NCBI RefSeq assembly: GCF_015500075.1
Contig: NZ_CP045496.1
Location: 5,776,001 to 5,840,000, forward strand
From: Mesorhizobium sp. INR15
GTDB taxonomy: Bacteria; Pseudomonadota; Alphaproteobacteria; Rhizobiales; Rhizobiaceae
Direction: 5' to 3'
Length of the DNA: 64,000 nt
Part shown: piece after piece, positions 1 to 7,806 of the stretch
Position numbering within the stretch: position 1 is the first letter of the stretch
Layout: every line of letters starts with the position of its first letter
Notes under the pieces: generated by a model
Seen by the model: the letters and a program-made list of their open reading frames with translations, nothing else
Database searches by the model: none
What the model was told of the DNA's origin: nothing
Position numbers and translations under genes: made by a program

Positions 1-604
1 CCGGCTCGCGGACTGGGCCGGCATTGGTGACCGGGCCGCTGTTGGCCAGAATTGCAACGATGACAAAGCCGCAGGCCGAAATGGCCGCCGAGCCATACCA
101 TCCCGCCGCCCAGCCGGCATGGTCGGTGACCAGGAGGGCCATGAGCGCCGAAGACGCCGCGATGCCAAGGCCGACACCGCCGAAATGCAGCGCCTGCAGG
201 TCGCCGCGGTTGGCCGCTGCCAAATGGCTGAAGACGATGCTGGCCATGAACACCATGACGAAAGCGCTGGCGAGGCCCGCCAGGAAACGAACGATGACAA
301 ACACCGCCATCGTCTCGGTCAGCCCCATCAAACCGAGAAGCACAGTGCTGGCGCCAAGGCCGGTCAGCATCAGCATGCGTTCACGCCCCTGCGCCCAGCC
401 GCCTGCCGCCGCCAGCGCGCCGACGAGGTAGCCAAGATAGTTGGCGGAAGCGATCCACCCCGCCGAAGCGGGCGACAGGTGAAGCTCTTCCATCATGCCA
501 GGCAGGATCGGCGTGTAGACGAAGCGGCCGATTCCCATGGCGACGGCCATGGCAACCATGCCGGCGAAGGCAAAACGCAGCGCTGTCGAATTGGCCGATA
601 TCAT
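1..604 (-). CDS. MFS transporter, YbfB/YjiJ-like (C-terminus outside window)
   Basis: The reading frame is open from an ATG at 604 to the window edge (201 codons) and encodes a very hydrophobic protein. Near the N-terminus it has the motif GIGRFVYTPILPGM, typical of YbfB/YjiJ-type major facilitator exporters, then several membrane segments separated by short charged loops (AQGRER, AANRGD). Only about the first half of a normal ~390-residue transporter is present. The substrate cannot be told. No strong ribosome binding site precedes 604, so the exact start is uncertain. It probably runs on leftward beyond the window. Confidence 0.75.
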   Translation of the reverse strand, partial: MISANSTALRFAFAGMVAMAVAMGIGRFVYTPILPGMMEELHLSPASAGWIASANYLGYLVGALAAAGGWAQGRERMLMLTGLGASTVLLGLMGLTETMAVFVIVRFLAGLASAFVMVFMASIVFSHLAAANRGDLQALHFGGVGLGIAASSALMALLVTDHAGWAAGWYGSAAISACGFVIVAILANSGPVTNAGPVREP

Positions 605-708
605 CGCAGCGCACCATAAGTGCGTTGGCCGGTGAAACAATCCGCCTTTTGTTGGGCCAGTTTGGCCCGCCTGAGATCAGCGACGCAAGGCAAGCGTCGC
701 TTTTGCAA

Positions 709-933
709 TCAGCACCTTCCGCCGATACCAGCCTCCAGGGCCGCCGTTTCATGAACCGTACGCCGCGCCGTCTGCCTAAATGGCACATCGCCAAGTTCGC
801 GTTCCGACATGGTTTCCAGCACAGGATGTGACAGCGGGTCACGAACCCAGCCGGTTGTCTCGCTTTCATGCCGTGGCCGCTGCCGCGCCTCGGCGGCAAA
901 CACGGTTTTCAGAAACGACAAGATTCCTGGCAT
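709..933 (-). CDS. small conserved-looking hypothetical protein (74 aa)
   Basis: This short gene starts at an ATG (933) preceded by a good GGAGG ribosome binding site six bases upstream, which is why I prefer it to the in-frame ATG at 993. The product begins MPGILSFLKTVF and carries a central stretch RDPLSHPVLETMSERELGDVPF. That stretch resembles the short 'aspartate-proline... RELADLPF' tail seen in small rhizobial proteins of the DUF1127-associated kind. This likeness is from memory and weak. There is no signal peptide and no enzymatic motif. It lies divergent from the LysR gene and downstream of no obvious partner. Function unknown. Confidence 0.5.
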   Translation of the reverse strand: MPGILSFLKTVFAAEARQRPRHESETTGWVRDPLSHPVLETMSERELGDVPFRQTARRTVHETAALEAGIGGRC

Positions 934-1028
934 GTCTGCCTCCGCAGGCCTGTGTGATTCAGCCAAGGTCGGCCGTTTCCATACTTCTTTCAATTGAGAT
1001 TTCGGCCCCGGCAGTTTAGAAAAACTGT

Positions 1029-2021
1029 ATGGCCATGCTCAACCGCGTTCACCTCAACGGGCTCCGCGCCGTGGAAACAGTCGCCCGGCTCGGCTCGCTT
1101 TCGGCGGCGGCCGGCGAACTTAACGTCTCTGTCAGCGCCGTCAGCCAGCAGATCAACCGAACGGAAAAGCAGCTTGGCCGCCCCCTGTTCGAGCGCACGG
1201 CAAGCGGACTTGTGCTCACCGAATTCGGCACCGCTTTCACCGCGCGCCTCGGCGCCGGGTTTCGCGAGCTTGCGCAGGCGGTGGCGATGGCCGATGAGGC
1301 AAGCCAATGCACATTGGTGGTGTCGGTTGCGCCGGCCTTTGCCTCGAAATGGCTGCTGCCAAGGCTGTCGCGCCACTTCGACAGGCATCCGAAAGTGTTG
1401 TTGCGCATCGATGCCTCGGTACGGATTGCCGATCTCGATCATTCCGACATCGACATCGCCATCAGGCTGGGTGACGGAAAATGGCCCGATGCGCGTGCGG
1501 AACTGCTGCTGGCGCAGGAGGTTTTTCCGGTCTGTGCGCCGGTGATCGCCAACCGGTTGAAATCGATCGATGACCTCGCCAGCACCTGTGCGATCACCGA
1601 TGAACGGGCGATGATCCCCTGGGAAAGCTGGTTCAAGGCCGCCGGCGTGGCGCCGGTCACCTTTTTGAAGGGCGCGCGCTTCACCGACCCGATGCTTTGC
1701 CTGGAATCGGCGATAGCCGGCCATGGCGTGATGCTCGGCTGGCAGTTGCTGACGGCGGATGCGCTGGCTGATGGGCGCCTTGTCGCTCCGTTCGGCGTCC
1801 GCGCCCAGAGCGGCCTCGGCTATTGGCTGGTGACCTCGGCCGCCAAGAGCGAAAGCCGCAAGATCAGGGACTTCAAGATCTGGATCCGCGAGGAGATCGC
1901 TGCAACAATGGCGCAGTTCGGCGCTACCGCCTCTGGACCAGCGGGTGCGGGGACTGTGGAAACCACAGAGGCGCCGGTCTATGTAAGATCAGAGTTCAAA
2001 TCACGGCAGGCAGGATCATGA
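1029..2021 (+). CDS. LysR-family transcriptional regulator (GcvA-like)
   Basis: The 330-residue protein has an N-terminal winged helix-turn-helix (about residues 5-65, with the LysR hallmark SAAAGELNVSVSAVSQQI) and a periplasmic-binding-like effector domain (about 95-300). The sequence style is that of the GcvA/AmpR subgroup. A proline/alanine/glycine-rich tail of about 30 residues is longer than usual. Its stop overlaps the start of the aminopeptidase gene by four bases (ATGA), so the two are probably translated together, an unusual same-strand layout for a LysR gene and a possible target. Two possible starts (1029, 1035) lie two codons apart; neither has a clear ribosome binding site. Confidence 0.85.
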   Translation: MAMLNRVHLNGLRAVETVARLGSLSAAAGELNVSVSAVSQQINRTEKQLGRPLFERTASGLVLTEFGTAFTARLGAGFRELAQAVAMADEASQCTLVVSVAPAFASKWLLPRLSRHFDRHPKVLLRIDASVRIADLDHSDIDIAIRLGDGKWPDARAELLLAQEVFPVCAPVIANRLKSIDDLASTCAITDERAMIPWESWFKAAGVAPVTFLKGARFTDPMLCLESAIAGHGVMLGWQLLTADALADGRLVAPFGVRAQSGLGYWLVTSAAKSESRKIRDFKIWIREEIAATMAQFGATASGPAGAGTVETTEAPVYVRSEFKSRQAGS

Positions 2022-3274
2022 CCACACATTCGCGCGGCGTTGCCGCAACCATCGACCCGGTGAAACTCGACAGGCTGGCCGAAGTCGCCATCAAGGTCGG
2101 GTTGCAGTTGCAGCCCGGCCAGGATCTCGTGCTGACCTCGTCGATCGCCGCGCTGCCGCTGACCCGGCGCATCGTTGAGCACGCCTACAAGGCCGGCGCC
2201 GGCCTGGTGACGACGATCTTCAACGACGACGAAATGACCCTGGCGCGTTATCGATTCGGCGCCGATGCCAGTTTCGACCGTGCGGCCGGCTGGCTCTACG
2301 AAGGCATGGCCAAGGCCTTCGCCAACAACGCGGCCCGCCTTGCCGTGCGAGGCGAGGACCCGTCGCTGCTGTCGGCACAGGACCCATCAAAAGTAGCGCG
2401 CGCCAACAAGGCCAACTCGATGGCCTACCAGCCTGCGCTGGAAAAGATCACCGGCTTCGACATCAACTGGAATATCGTCGCCTATCCCGATCTCGCCTGG
2501 GCCAAGCAGGTGTTTCCTGATGATGCCGACGATGTCGCGGTGGTCAAGCTCGCCGATGCCATCTTCGCCGCGTCGCGAGTGGATGTCGAAGATCCGATCG
2601 GCAACTGGAAGGCGCATAACGCAGCGCTTCGCAGCCGCACCGACTGGCTGAATGGCCACAATTTCCATGCGCTGCATTTCACCGGGCCTGGCACCGACCT
2701 GACCGTTGGCCTGGCCGACGGCCATGAGTGGATGGGTGGCGCCTCAACCGCCAAGAACGGCATCACCTGCAATCCCAACATTCCGACCGAAGAGGTCTTC
2801 ACCACGCCGCATGCCCGGCGCGTCGAAGGTCATGTCTCCTCGACCAAGCCGCTGTCCTACCAGGGCACGTTGATCGACGACATCTCGGTGCGTTTCGAAG
2901 AGGGCAGGATTGTCGAGGCAAAAGCTTCGAAGGGCGAGGACGTGCTGAAGAAGGTTCTGGACACCGACGAAGGCGCACGCCGTCTTGGCGAAGTGGCGCT
3001 GGTGCCGCATTCCTCGCCGATCTCGGCGGGCGGACTGCTGTTCTTCAACACGCTGTTCGACGAGAACGCCGCTTGCCACATCGCGCTTGGCCAATGCTAT
3101 TCGAAATGCTTCGTCGACGGCGCCTCGCTCACCCAGGCCGAGATCGCGGCACGCGGCGGCAACAAAAGCTTCATCCACATCGACTGGATGATCGGCTCCG
3201 ACAAGATCGACATCGACGGTGTCGCCAAGGATGGCAGCCGCGTGCCGGTGATTCGCAAGGGCGAATGGGCCTGA
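2018..3274 (+). CDS. M29-family aminopeptidase
   Basis: The 418-residue product matches the thermophilic aminopeptidase family M29 (AmpS/AmpT/PepS) in length and layout. The N-terminal region has the LDRLAEVAIKVGLQLQPGQDL opening; the C-terminal catalytic domain carries the metal-binding stretches TEEVFTTPHARRVEG, HIALGQCYSKCF and HIDWMIGS. These are dinuclear metal-dependent peptidases that remove N-terminal residues in the cytoplasm. The start ATG at 2018 overlaps the LysR stop and has a weak AGGCAGG upstream; a longer in-frame extension to 1823 is only a shadow within the LysR gene. The DUF488 gene follows 24 bases later, probably in the same transcript. Confidence 0.88.
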   Translation: MTTHSRGVAATIDPVKLDRLAEVAIKVGLQLQPGQDLVLTSSIAALPLTRRIVEHAYKAGAGLVTTIFNDDEMTLARYRFGADASFDRAAGWLYEGMAKAFANNAARLAVRGEDPSLLSAQDPSKVARANKANSMAYQPALEKITGFDINWNIVAYPDLAWAKQVFPDDADDVAVVKLADAIFAASRVDVEDPIGNWKAHNAALRSRTDWLNGHNFHALHFTGPGTDLTVGLADGHEWMGGASTAKNGITCNPNIPTEEVFTTPHARRVEGHVSSTKPLSYQGTLIDDISVRFEEGRIVEAKASKGEDVLKKVLDTDEGARRLGEVALVPHSSPISAGGLLFFNTLFDENAACHIALGQCYSKCFVDGASLTQAEIAARGGNKSFIHIDWMIGSDKIDIDGVAKDGSRVPVIRKGEWA

Positions 3275-3298
3275 GAGATCCTACCAACGGAGGTTGCC

Positions 3299-3661
3299 TT
3301 GGCCTTCGACATCGAGGTGAAGCGTATTTACCAAGCGCCTGATATGGCCGATGGCCAGCGCGTGCTGGTTGACCGCATCTGGCCGCGCGGCGTTGCCAAG
3401 ACAAGCGCCGCGCTCGCCCTATGGCTGAAGGACATCGCGCCGAGCGACGCGTTGCGCAAATGGTTCGGGCACGAGCCGGCGCGGTGGGCGGAATTTCAAC
3501 AGCGCTATCATGTCGAGCTGGACAGGAATGGGGAGGCGGTCGGGCAGCTGCGCGGGTTGCTCGCCGAGGGCAAGGTAACGCTGCTCTACGGCGCCCATGA
3601 CGAGGCGCACAACAACGCGGTGGCTCTGGCGGGCTACCTGCTTCGCCATCCTCGGCCATGA
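3299..3661 (+). CDS. DUF488 family protein (YeaO-like)
   Basis: The 120-residue product has the DUF488 signature: a GQRVLVDRIWPRGVAK motif near residues 20-35, then WLKDIAPSDALRKWFGH and the C-terminal TLLYGAHDEAHNNAVAL. The biochemical role of this family is not established; relatives often sit near regulators and stress genes. The start is a TTG at 3299, chosen because a perfect GGAGG lies five bases upstream. It follows the aminopeptidase gene closely and is likely co-transcribed. It converges on the ArsC-like gene, whose stop lies only 32 bases away. Confidence 0.85.
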   Translation: MAFDIEVKRIYQAPDMADGQRVLVDRIWPRGVAKTSAALALWLKDIAPSDALRKWFGHEPARWAEFQQRYHVELDRNGEAVGQLRGLLAEGKVTLLYGAHDEAHNNAVALAGYLLRHPRP

Positions 3662-3693
3662 CCAGAGGATGACGAAGTGACGCGCATGGCGCG

Positions 3694-4041
3694 CTACTTC
3701 ACCGCCTCCTGATAAACATCTGGCTTGAACCCAACCAGAATACGGTCGCCGACCTCCAAGACCGGGCGTTTGACCATTGTCGGATTGGCCAGCATCAGCG
3801 CCTTGGCCTTTTTCACATCGAGGCTCTGCTTGTCGCCGTCCGGCAATTCGCGGAATGTCGTGCTGGCTTTGTTGAGCAGCACCTCCCAGCCAACCTTGCC
3901 GACCCAGCCATCTAGCCGCTTCGCATCCAGCCCTTCCGCCCGGTAATCGTGAAACCGGTAGGCGACGTTGCGGCTTTCCAGCCAGACGCGCGCCTTCTTG
4001 ATCGTGTCGCAGGTGGTGATGCCGTACATCGTGATTGTCAA
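3694..4041 (-). CDS. ArsC/Spx-superfamily reductase-like protein (YffB type)
   Basis: This 115-residue thioredoxin-fold protein begins MTITMYGITTCDTIKKAR, with a single catalytic cysteine in a C-x-x-x-K context as in YffB and Spx/ArsC relatives, and retains the conserved NPTMVKRPVLEVGDRILVGF block near the C-terminus. Family members are glutathione- or thioredoxin-linked reductases. True arsenate reductase activity cannot be assumed, because no arsenic-resistance genes are adjacent. The gene is on the minus strand and divergent from the ArsR-SRPBCC pair, with about 165 bases between the starts. Confidence 0.85.
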   Translation of the reverse strand: MTITMYGITTCDTIKKARVWLESRNVAYRFHDYRAEGLDAKRLDGWVGKVGWEVLLNKASTTFRELPDGDKQSLDVKKAKALMLANPTMVKRPVLEVGDRILVGFKPDVYQEAVK

Positions 4042-4140
4042 AGCGTGGTTCCTTGGCTGACAGTCGAATCCGCTTCGCAGCCTAAAACCACCCTTCCCGC
4101 TTTGCCAGCATCCTTGCCTGCCCAGGCCTGTTTTTAGGAC

Positions 4141-4169
4141 TTGCCAGTACTAAGGAATCTTCCTAAGTA
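4141..4169 (+). promoter_or_regulatory. promoter with overlapping ArsR-type operator
   Basis: A -35-like TTGCCA (4141-4146) and a -10-like TAAGTA (4164-4169) are spaced by 17 bases. The spacer holds an imperfect inverted repeat, CTAAGGAATCTTCCTAAG (4150-4167), with seven of nine pairs matching. An operator inside the promoter of an ArsR gene is the classic autorepression layout. If this is the promoter, translation cannot start at the upstream in-frame TTG at 4141, which supports the GTG at 4207. Confidence 0.6.
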
Positions 4170-4206
4170 TTTTATCGCCGCTTTTGGCGACACCTGGGAT
4201 GAAACA

Positions 4207-4563
4207 GTGATTGACCTCCAAATCGTAAATTCGAGCCCTCCACCGATCGACGGCATCTTTCGCGCGCTTGCCGACCCGACGCGCCGGCGCGTGGTGGAAC
4301 GGTTGAACCGCAGCCCTGCCTCGGTCAGCGAACTCGCCGAGCCTTTCGGCATGGCCCTGCCCTCCTTCATCGAGCATCTCAAGGTGCTTGAAGGCTGCGG
4401 GCTGGTGCGCTCGCAAAAGGCCGGCCGCATCAGGACCTATCAACTGGCACCCGAGCCGCTGAAGCTCGCTGAAAACTGGCTGTCCGAACAACGCACCCTG
4501 TGGGAGCGCCGCCTCGACCAGTTCGACGCCTATGTCTTGACCCTTAAGGAGAAAGAAACATGA
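4207..4563 (+). CDS. ArsR-family transcriptional repressor
   Basis: The product (118 residues from the GTG at 4207) has a winged helix-turn-helix with the usual opening IFRALADPTRRRVVERL, then SVSELAEPFGMALPSFIEHLKVLEGCGLV and the wing AGRIRTYQLAP. There are no cysteine metal sites of the ArsR/SmtB type, so it probably belongs to the metal-independent ArsR group that pairs with SRPBCC proteins. It overlaps the following SRPBCC gene by four bases (ATGA), a very common pairing. An in-frame TTG at 4141 would add 22 residues but would lie inside the predicted promoter. Confidence 0.85.
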   Translation: MIDLQIVNSSPPPIDGIFRALADPTRRRVVERLNRSPASVSELAEPFGMALPSFIEHLKVLEGCGLVRSQKAGRIRTYQLAPEPLKLAENWLSEQRTLWERRLDQFDAYVLTLKEKET

Positions 4564-5039
4564 GCTATCCACTCAAACTGGACCCCAGATTGGATCTCAC
4601 CTTGGAGCGCGTCATCAACGCGCCGCGCGAACTGCTGTGGCGGGCCTGGACAACGCCAGAACACGTCAAGCAATGGTTCACGCCGAAGCCATGGCTCATC
4701 AGCGACTGCGAGATCGATCTGCGGCCAGGCGGGCTGTTCAGGACGCGCATGCAATCGCCTGACGGCAAGGAGGTCAACGACCGCCATTGCTGCTATCTCG
4801 AAATCGTACCCAACGAGCGGCTCGTATGGACGGATGCGCTGCTGCCCGGCTACCGGCCATCAGGTGACGCGTTCATGACCGCGGTCATTGCATTGCAGAG
4901 CGAAGGCAATGCCACGCGCTACACCGCCACGGCCATCCATCGCGACCAGGCGACCCGCGATAATCATGAAGAGATGGGCTTCTTCGACGGCTGGGGCACG
5001 GTGGCCGATCAGCTTGCGCAGTACGTGAAGACGATTTGA
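4560..5039 (+). CDS. SRPBCC/AHSA1-type ligand-binding protein
   Basis: The 159-residue protein belongs to the START/SRPBCC fold group related to the Aha1 C-terminal domain: RVINAPRELLWRAWTTPEHVKQWF near the N-terminus, RPGGLFRTRMQSPDG in the middle and MGFFDGWGTVADQLAQYV at the end. Members bind hydrophobic ligands in a deep pocket; the ligand here is unknown. It is translationally coupled to the ArsR gene upstream and is probably the effector gene controlled by that repressor. A bidirectional terminator-like hairpin follows immediately. Confidence 0.85.
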   Translation: MSYPLKLDPRLDLTLERVINAPRELLWRAWTTPEHVKQWFTPKPWLISDCEIDLRPGGLFRTRMQSPDGKEVNDRHCCYLEIVPNERLVWTDALLPGYRPSGDAFMTAVIALQSEGNATRYTATAIHRDQATRDNHEEMGFFDGWGTVADQLAQYVKTI

Positions 5040-5045
5040 GCTTGC

Positions 5046-5084
5046 AACACGGCGGCCGGGAGATTGCCAGCCGCCGTGTTTTCG
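5046..5084. terminator. bidirectional rho-independent terminator
   Basis: An 11-base-pair perfect stem (AACACGGCGGC, 5046-5056, with GCCGCCGTGTT, 5070-5080) with a 13-base loop is followed by a short T run. It sits between the convergent SRPBCC and SnoaL-like genes. The left arm starts with AA only, so termination in the minus direction is less certain. Confidence 0.65.
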
Positions 5085-5090
5085 GCATCT

Positions 5091-5444
5091 CTAGTAATAG
5101 AAACGCTCTTCCGTGATCTTGCCATCCTTGACGGTATACAGGCCAACCTCTTCCATCGTGGCTCGCTCACCAGTCGCTTTCGGCGTCACATCCAGCTTGA
5201 AGTACACCGCGAACTGGTCGCCATTGACGTATGGGCCATCGACCGAGCCGCCATGGAATTCGTTGTTGTCGCGCCACCATTGGCTCTTCTGCCTGAGAGC
5301 TTCCTTGCCATGGCTCACGGCCATCGGCCCTTCCATGGCTTCGTAGCTGGCAATGTCATCGGAATTGTATTTTGCAGCGGCACCTTCGTGATCGCCCTGC
5401 TTGAGGCGTTCAGTGAAATCCTTGGCAATTTCCGCGATGGTCAT
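5091..5444 (-). CDS. SnoaL-like/DUF4440-type protein
   Basis: The 117-residue product starts at an ATG (5444) with an AGGAGG ribosome binding site seven bases upstream; an in-frame extension to 5558 is unlikely. The sequence (MTIAEIAKDFTERLKQGDHE, then W-W-R-D-N-N-E-F-H and the C-terminal TVKDGKITEERFYY) is typical of the NTF2/SnoaL cone fold with a two-layer alpha-beta barrel. Such proteins are small isomerase-like enzymes or ligand binders; no specific reaction can be assigned. It stands alone, convergent with the SRPBCC gene. Confidence 0.75.
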   Translation of the reverse strand: MTIAEIAKDFTERLKQGDHEGAAAKYNSDDIASYEAMEGPMAVSHGKEALRQKSQWWRDNNEFHGGSVDGPYVNGDQFAVYFKLDVTPKATGERATMEEVGLYTVKDGKITEERFYY

Positions 5445-5569
5445 GTGTTTTCCTCCTGTTGAGACACATTGCAAATAGGGAACGGCTTGCCGAGCCGCCA
5501 TCGCGGGATCGGTGGATGCTGACATGACCCTGTCAGGATGAGCATCGCAAATCTCCATGACGACGAAAG

Positions 5570-6193
5570 CTACATCGCGGCCAAGGCATCGTCCTGACCG
5601 TTCAATTGCCAGGTGGCCGGGCGCTCGTACTTACCCTGATGGCTACGGATCAATGCAAAGCTCCGGACCGTCAAGCAGATCGGTTCAACAGCCCTTTCCC
5701 GAAGCTTTGGCACACCAACTCTGTCGCGGAGCAACGTCACATGCGGCTCTACCGAGTTCGTTACGAAGGGCTGCAGCGGACTATCGTCGACGACGGCGGA
5801 GAGCTGGCGCCAGAAGGCCTGAAACGCCGGTGAATGATCGCTGCTGCGAAGCACCAGCGCCCCACCGCCGAATGCCGACAGACGGTCGAGGCAAACATCG
5901 AATGGCTTGGCCTGAACCAACAGACCGATGTGACGAGCGATACTCATCAGAGCTTGGGGTTTGCCATTGCCAAGCCCGATCAGCGACATGTGCATTTGCT
6001 CCGCTGGGGTCAGCCGCCCACTCAATTCCAGGTCCCGACAATAATGCTCTGCCTCGCGCGTCAGCATTGCATTGACCGGGGCTTCGAACAGAGCGGCGTA
6101 GAACACATGGGGTTCCCGGGTCGGGCCTGGCTCATCCCAACGAAAAAAGGTCTGGCCGTTCTTCCCGGACCCGAACGTAAATTGCCTACTCAT
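5570..6193 (-). CDS. 2H phosphoesterase, RNA 2',3'-cyclic phosphodiesterase (ThpR)-like
   Basis: The protein (207 residues from the ATG at 6193) contains the two HxTx-type motifs that define the 2H phosphoesterase fold: HMSL at about residue 68 and HVTL at about residue 152. ThpR/LigT proteins hydrolyse 2',3'-cyclic phosphates and can join tRNA halves in vitro. The N-terminus FTFGSGKNGQTFFRW and the end KYERPATWQL are as in rhizobial '2-5 RNA ligase' annotations. The ribosome binding site is weak. A longer in-frame start at 6304 lacks support. It is a single gene between SnoaL and the aldehyde dehydrogenase. Confidence 0.75.
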   Translation of the reverse strand: MSRQFTFGSGKNGQTFFRWDEPGPTREPHVFYAALFEAPVNAMLTREAEHYCRDLELSGRLTPAEQMHMSLIGLGNGKPQALMSIARHIGLLVQAKPFDVCLDRLSAFGGGALVLRSSDHSPAFQAFWRQLSAVVDDSPLQPFVTNSVEPHVTLLRDRVGVPKLRERAVEPICLTVRSFALIRSHQGKYERPATWQLNGQDDALAAM

Positions 6194-6340
6194 AACTGAT
6201 CTCGCCTGGCAAAACCGATCGAGAATACTAGAACAAAAAGTGAACAAATCAATCGAAAACGAAACAGGCGCCGATGCTTCCACATCGACGCCTGCAAGAC
6301 CCAACGATCGGCAAGAACTCGCCGAGCAAGAAACCGAATC

Positions 6341-7768
6341 TTACGCCCCGTAGCCGATGATGCCCTTGACCTCGAGGAAGTCGTGGATCGCCCAATCGGC
6401 GTATTCGCGGCCGTTGCCGGACTGCTTGTAGCCGCCGAAGGGCGCGAACGTGTCCCATTCCGGGTAGTTGATCGAGACCTGGCCGGCGCGCAGCTGTCCG
6501 GCGACCTTGCGGGCGTGCTCGATATCCTCCGACTGCACATAAGCGGCGAGGCCGTAGACGGTGTCGTTGGCGATCCTCACCGCGTCGTCGTCGTCATTGT
6601 AGGAAATGACCGACAGCACCGGGCCGAAGATTTCTTCCTTCTCGATGGTCATGCCGGGCGTGACATGGCCGAACACGGTCGGCCTGACATAATAGCCACG
6701 GTTAAGGTGCTCCGGACGACCTGGGCCGCCGGTGACCAGCGTTGCGCCTTCCTTGATGCCGGCCTCGATCAACCCCTGGATCTTGTTGAACTGGAGCTCG
6801 CTGACGACCGGACCAAGCTTGGTCTCTTCATTGCGCGGATCGCCGACATTGTGTGCTTCGGCTGCCTTCTTGGCGATGGCCAGCGCCTCGTCGTGGCGAG
6901 CGGCAGGCACCAGCATGCGGGTCGGCGCATCGCAGGACTGGCCGCTGTTGCCGAAGCAACCTTCAACACCCTTGCGCACCGCCGTTTCGAAATCGGCGTC
7001 CGGCAGCACGATGTTGGCCGACTTGCCGCCGAGTTCCTGCGCCACGCGCTTAACCGTCTCGGCCGCCGTCTTGGCGACGATGATGCCAGCTCGGGTCGAA
7101 CCGGTGAAGGAGACCATGTCGACATCGGGATGACCGGCCATGATCTGGCCGACATCAGGGCCATTGCCGTTGACCATGTTGTAGACGCCCTTGGGCGTGC
7201 CGGCGGCTTCCATCACTTCCGAGAAGACGATGCCGCTGATCGGCGCGATCTCGGAAGGCTTCAGCACAACCGTGCAGCCGGCGGCGATCGCCGGCGCGAC
7301 CTTGCAGACGATTTGGTTGAGCGGCCAGTTCCAAGGCGTGATCAGCGCGCAGACGCCGATCGCCTCCTTGACCACCATGGTGCCGCCGCGCTTCTCGGAG
7401 AATTCATAATCCTCCAGCGCCTTGATGGTGGCTTCCATATGGGCTCGGCCGGCCCAGGCCTGCGCCTCGCGGGCCCAGGTGATGGGCGAACCATTTTCCT
7501 GACTTACGGCCTGGGCGATGTCCTCGTAGCGTTCGTTGTAGACTTCGAGGATACGCTTCAGGAGCTTCAGGCGCTCTGCCTTGCTGGTCTGCGAGAAGGA
7601 TGGAAAGGCGGCCTTCGCGGCGGCAACAGCCTTATCGACGTCGGCCTTCGAACCAACTGAAATTTTCGTATAGGCCTCTTCGGTGGACGGATCGATGACG
7701 TCAAGCGTCGCCGGCACCACGGGCGCCACCCATTTGCCGTCGATGAAAAAGTTGAGATGATTGCTCAC
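6341..7768 (-). CDS. NAD(P)-dependent aldehyde dehydrogenase
   Basis: The 475-residue protein is a full-length aldehyde dehydrogenase. Visible landmarks are the oxyanion asparagine in PWNWP (N147), the cofactor-binding FTGST (221-225), the general base in QELGGKS (E245) and the nucleophile in GQSCDAPTR (C279). The gene is the last of the minus-strand polyamine operon, 38 bases after potA. In putrescine pathways such an enzyme oxidises 4-aminobutyraldehyde or its gamma-glutamyl derivative, so a PuuC/PatD-like role is plausible but inferred from context. It lacks features that would fix the exact substrate. Confidence 0.9.
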   Translation of the reverse strand: MSNHLNFFIDGKWVAPVVPATLDVIDPSTEEAYTKISVGSKADVDKAVAAAKAAFPSFSQTSKAERLKLLKRILEVYNERYEDIAQAVSQENGSPITWAREAQAWAGRAHMEATIKALEDYEFSEKRGGTMVVKEAIGVCALITPWNWPLNQIVCKVAPAIAAGCTVVLKPSEIAPISGIVFSEVMEAAGTPKGVYNMVNGNGPDVGQIMAGHPDVDMVSFTGSTRAGIIVAKTAAETVKRVAQELGGKSANIVLPDADFETAVRKGVEGCFGNSGQSCDAPTRMLVPAARHDEALAIAKKAAEAHNVGDPRNEETKLGPVVSELQFNKIQGLIEAGIKEGATLVTGGPGRPEHLNRGYYVRPTVFGHVTPGMTIEKEEIFGPVLSVISYNDDDDAVRIANDTVYGLAAYVQSEDIEHARKVAGQLRAGQVSINYPEWDTFAPFGGYKQSGNGREYADWAIHDFLEVKGIIGYGA

Positions 7769-7806
7769 AGGGAAACACTCCGGTTTTCGGGAAATGGACG
7801 GTCAGT

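Noticed and set aside
3694..4563. An arsenic resistance locus from adjacent ArsC-like and ArsR genes
   Set aside because: The ArsC-like protein is of the YffB type, the ArsR protein lacks metal-site cysteines and pairs with an SRPBCC gene; no arsenite pump is present.
6383..7660. Plus-strand open frame of 425 codons opposite the aldehyde dehydrogenase gene
   Set aside because: Shadow frame; the aldehyde dehydrogenase has all catalytic residues.
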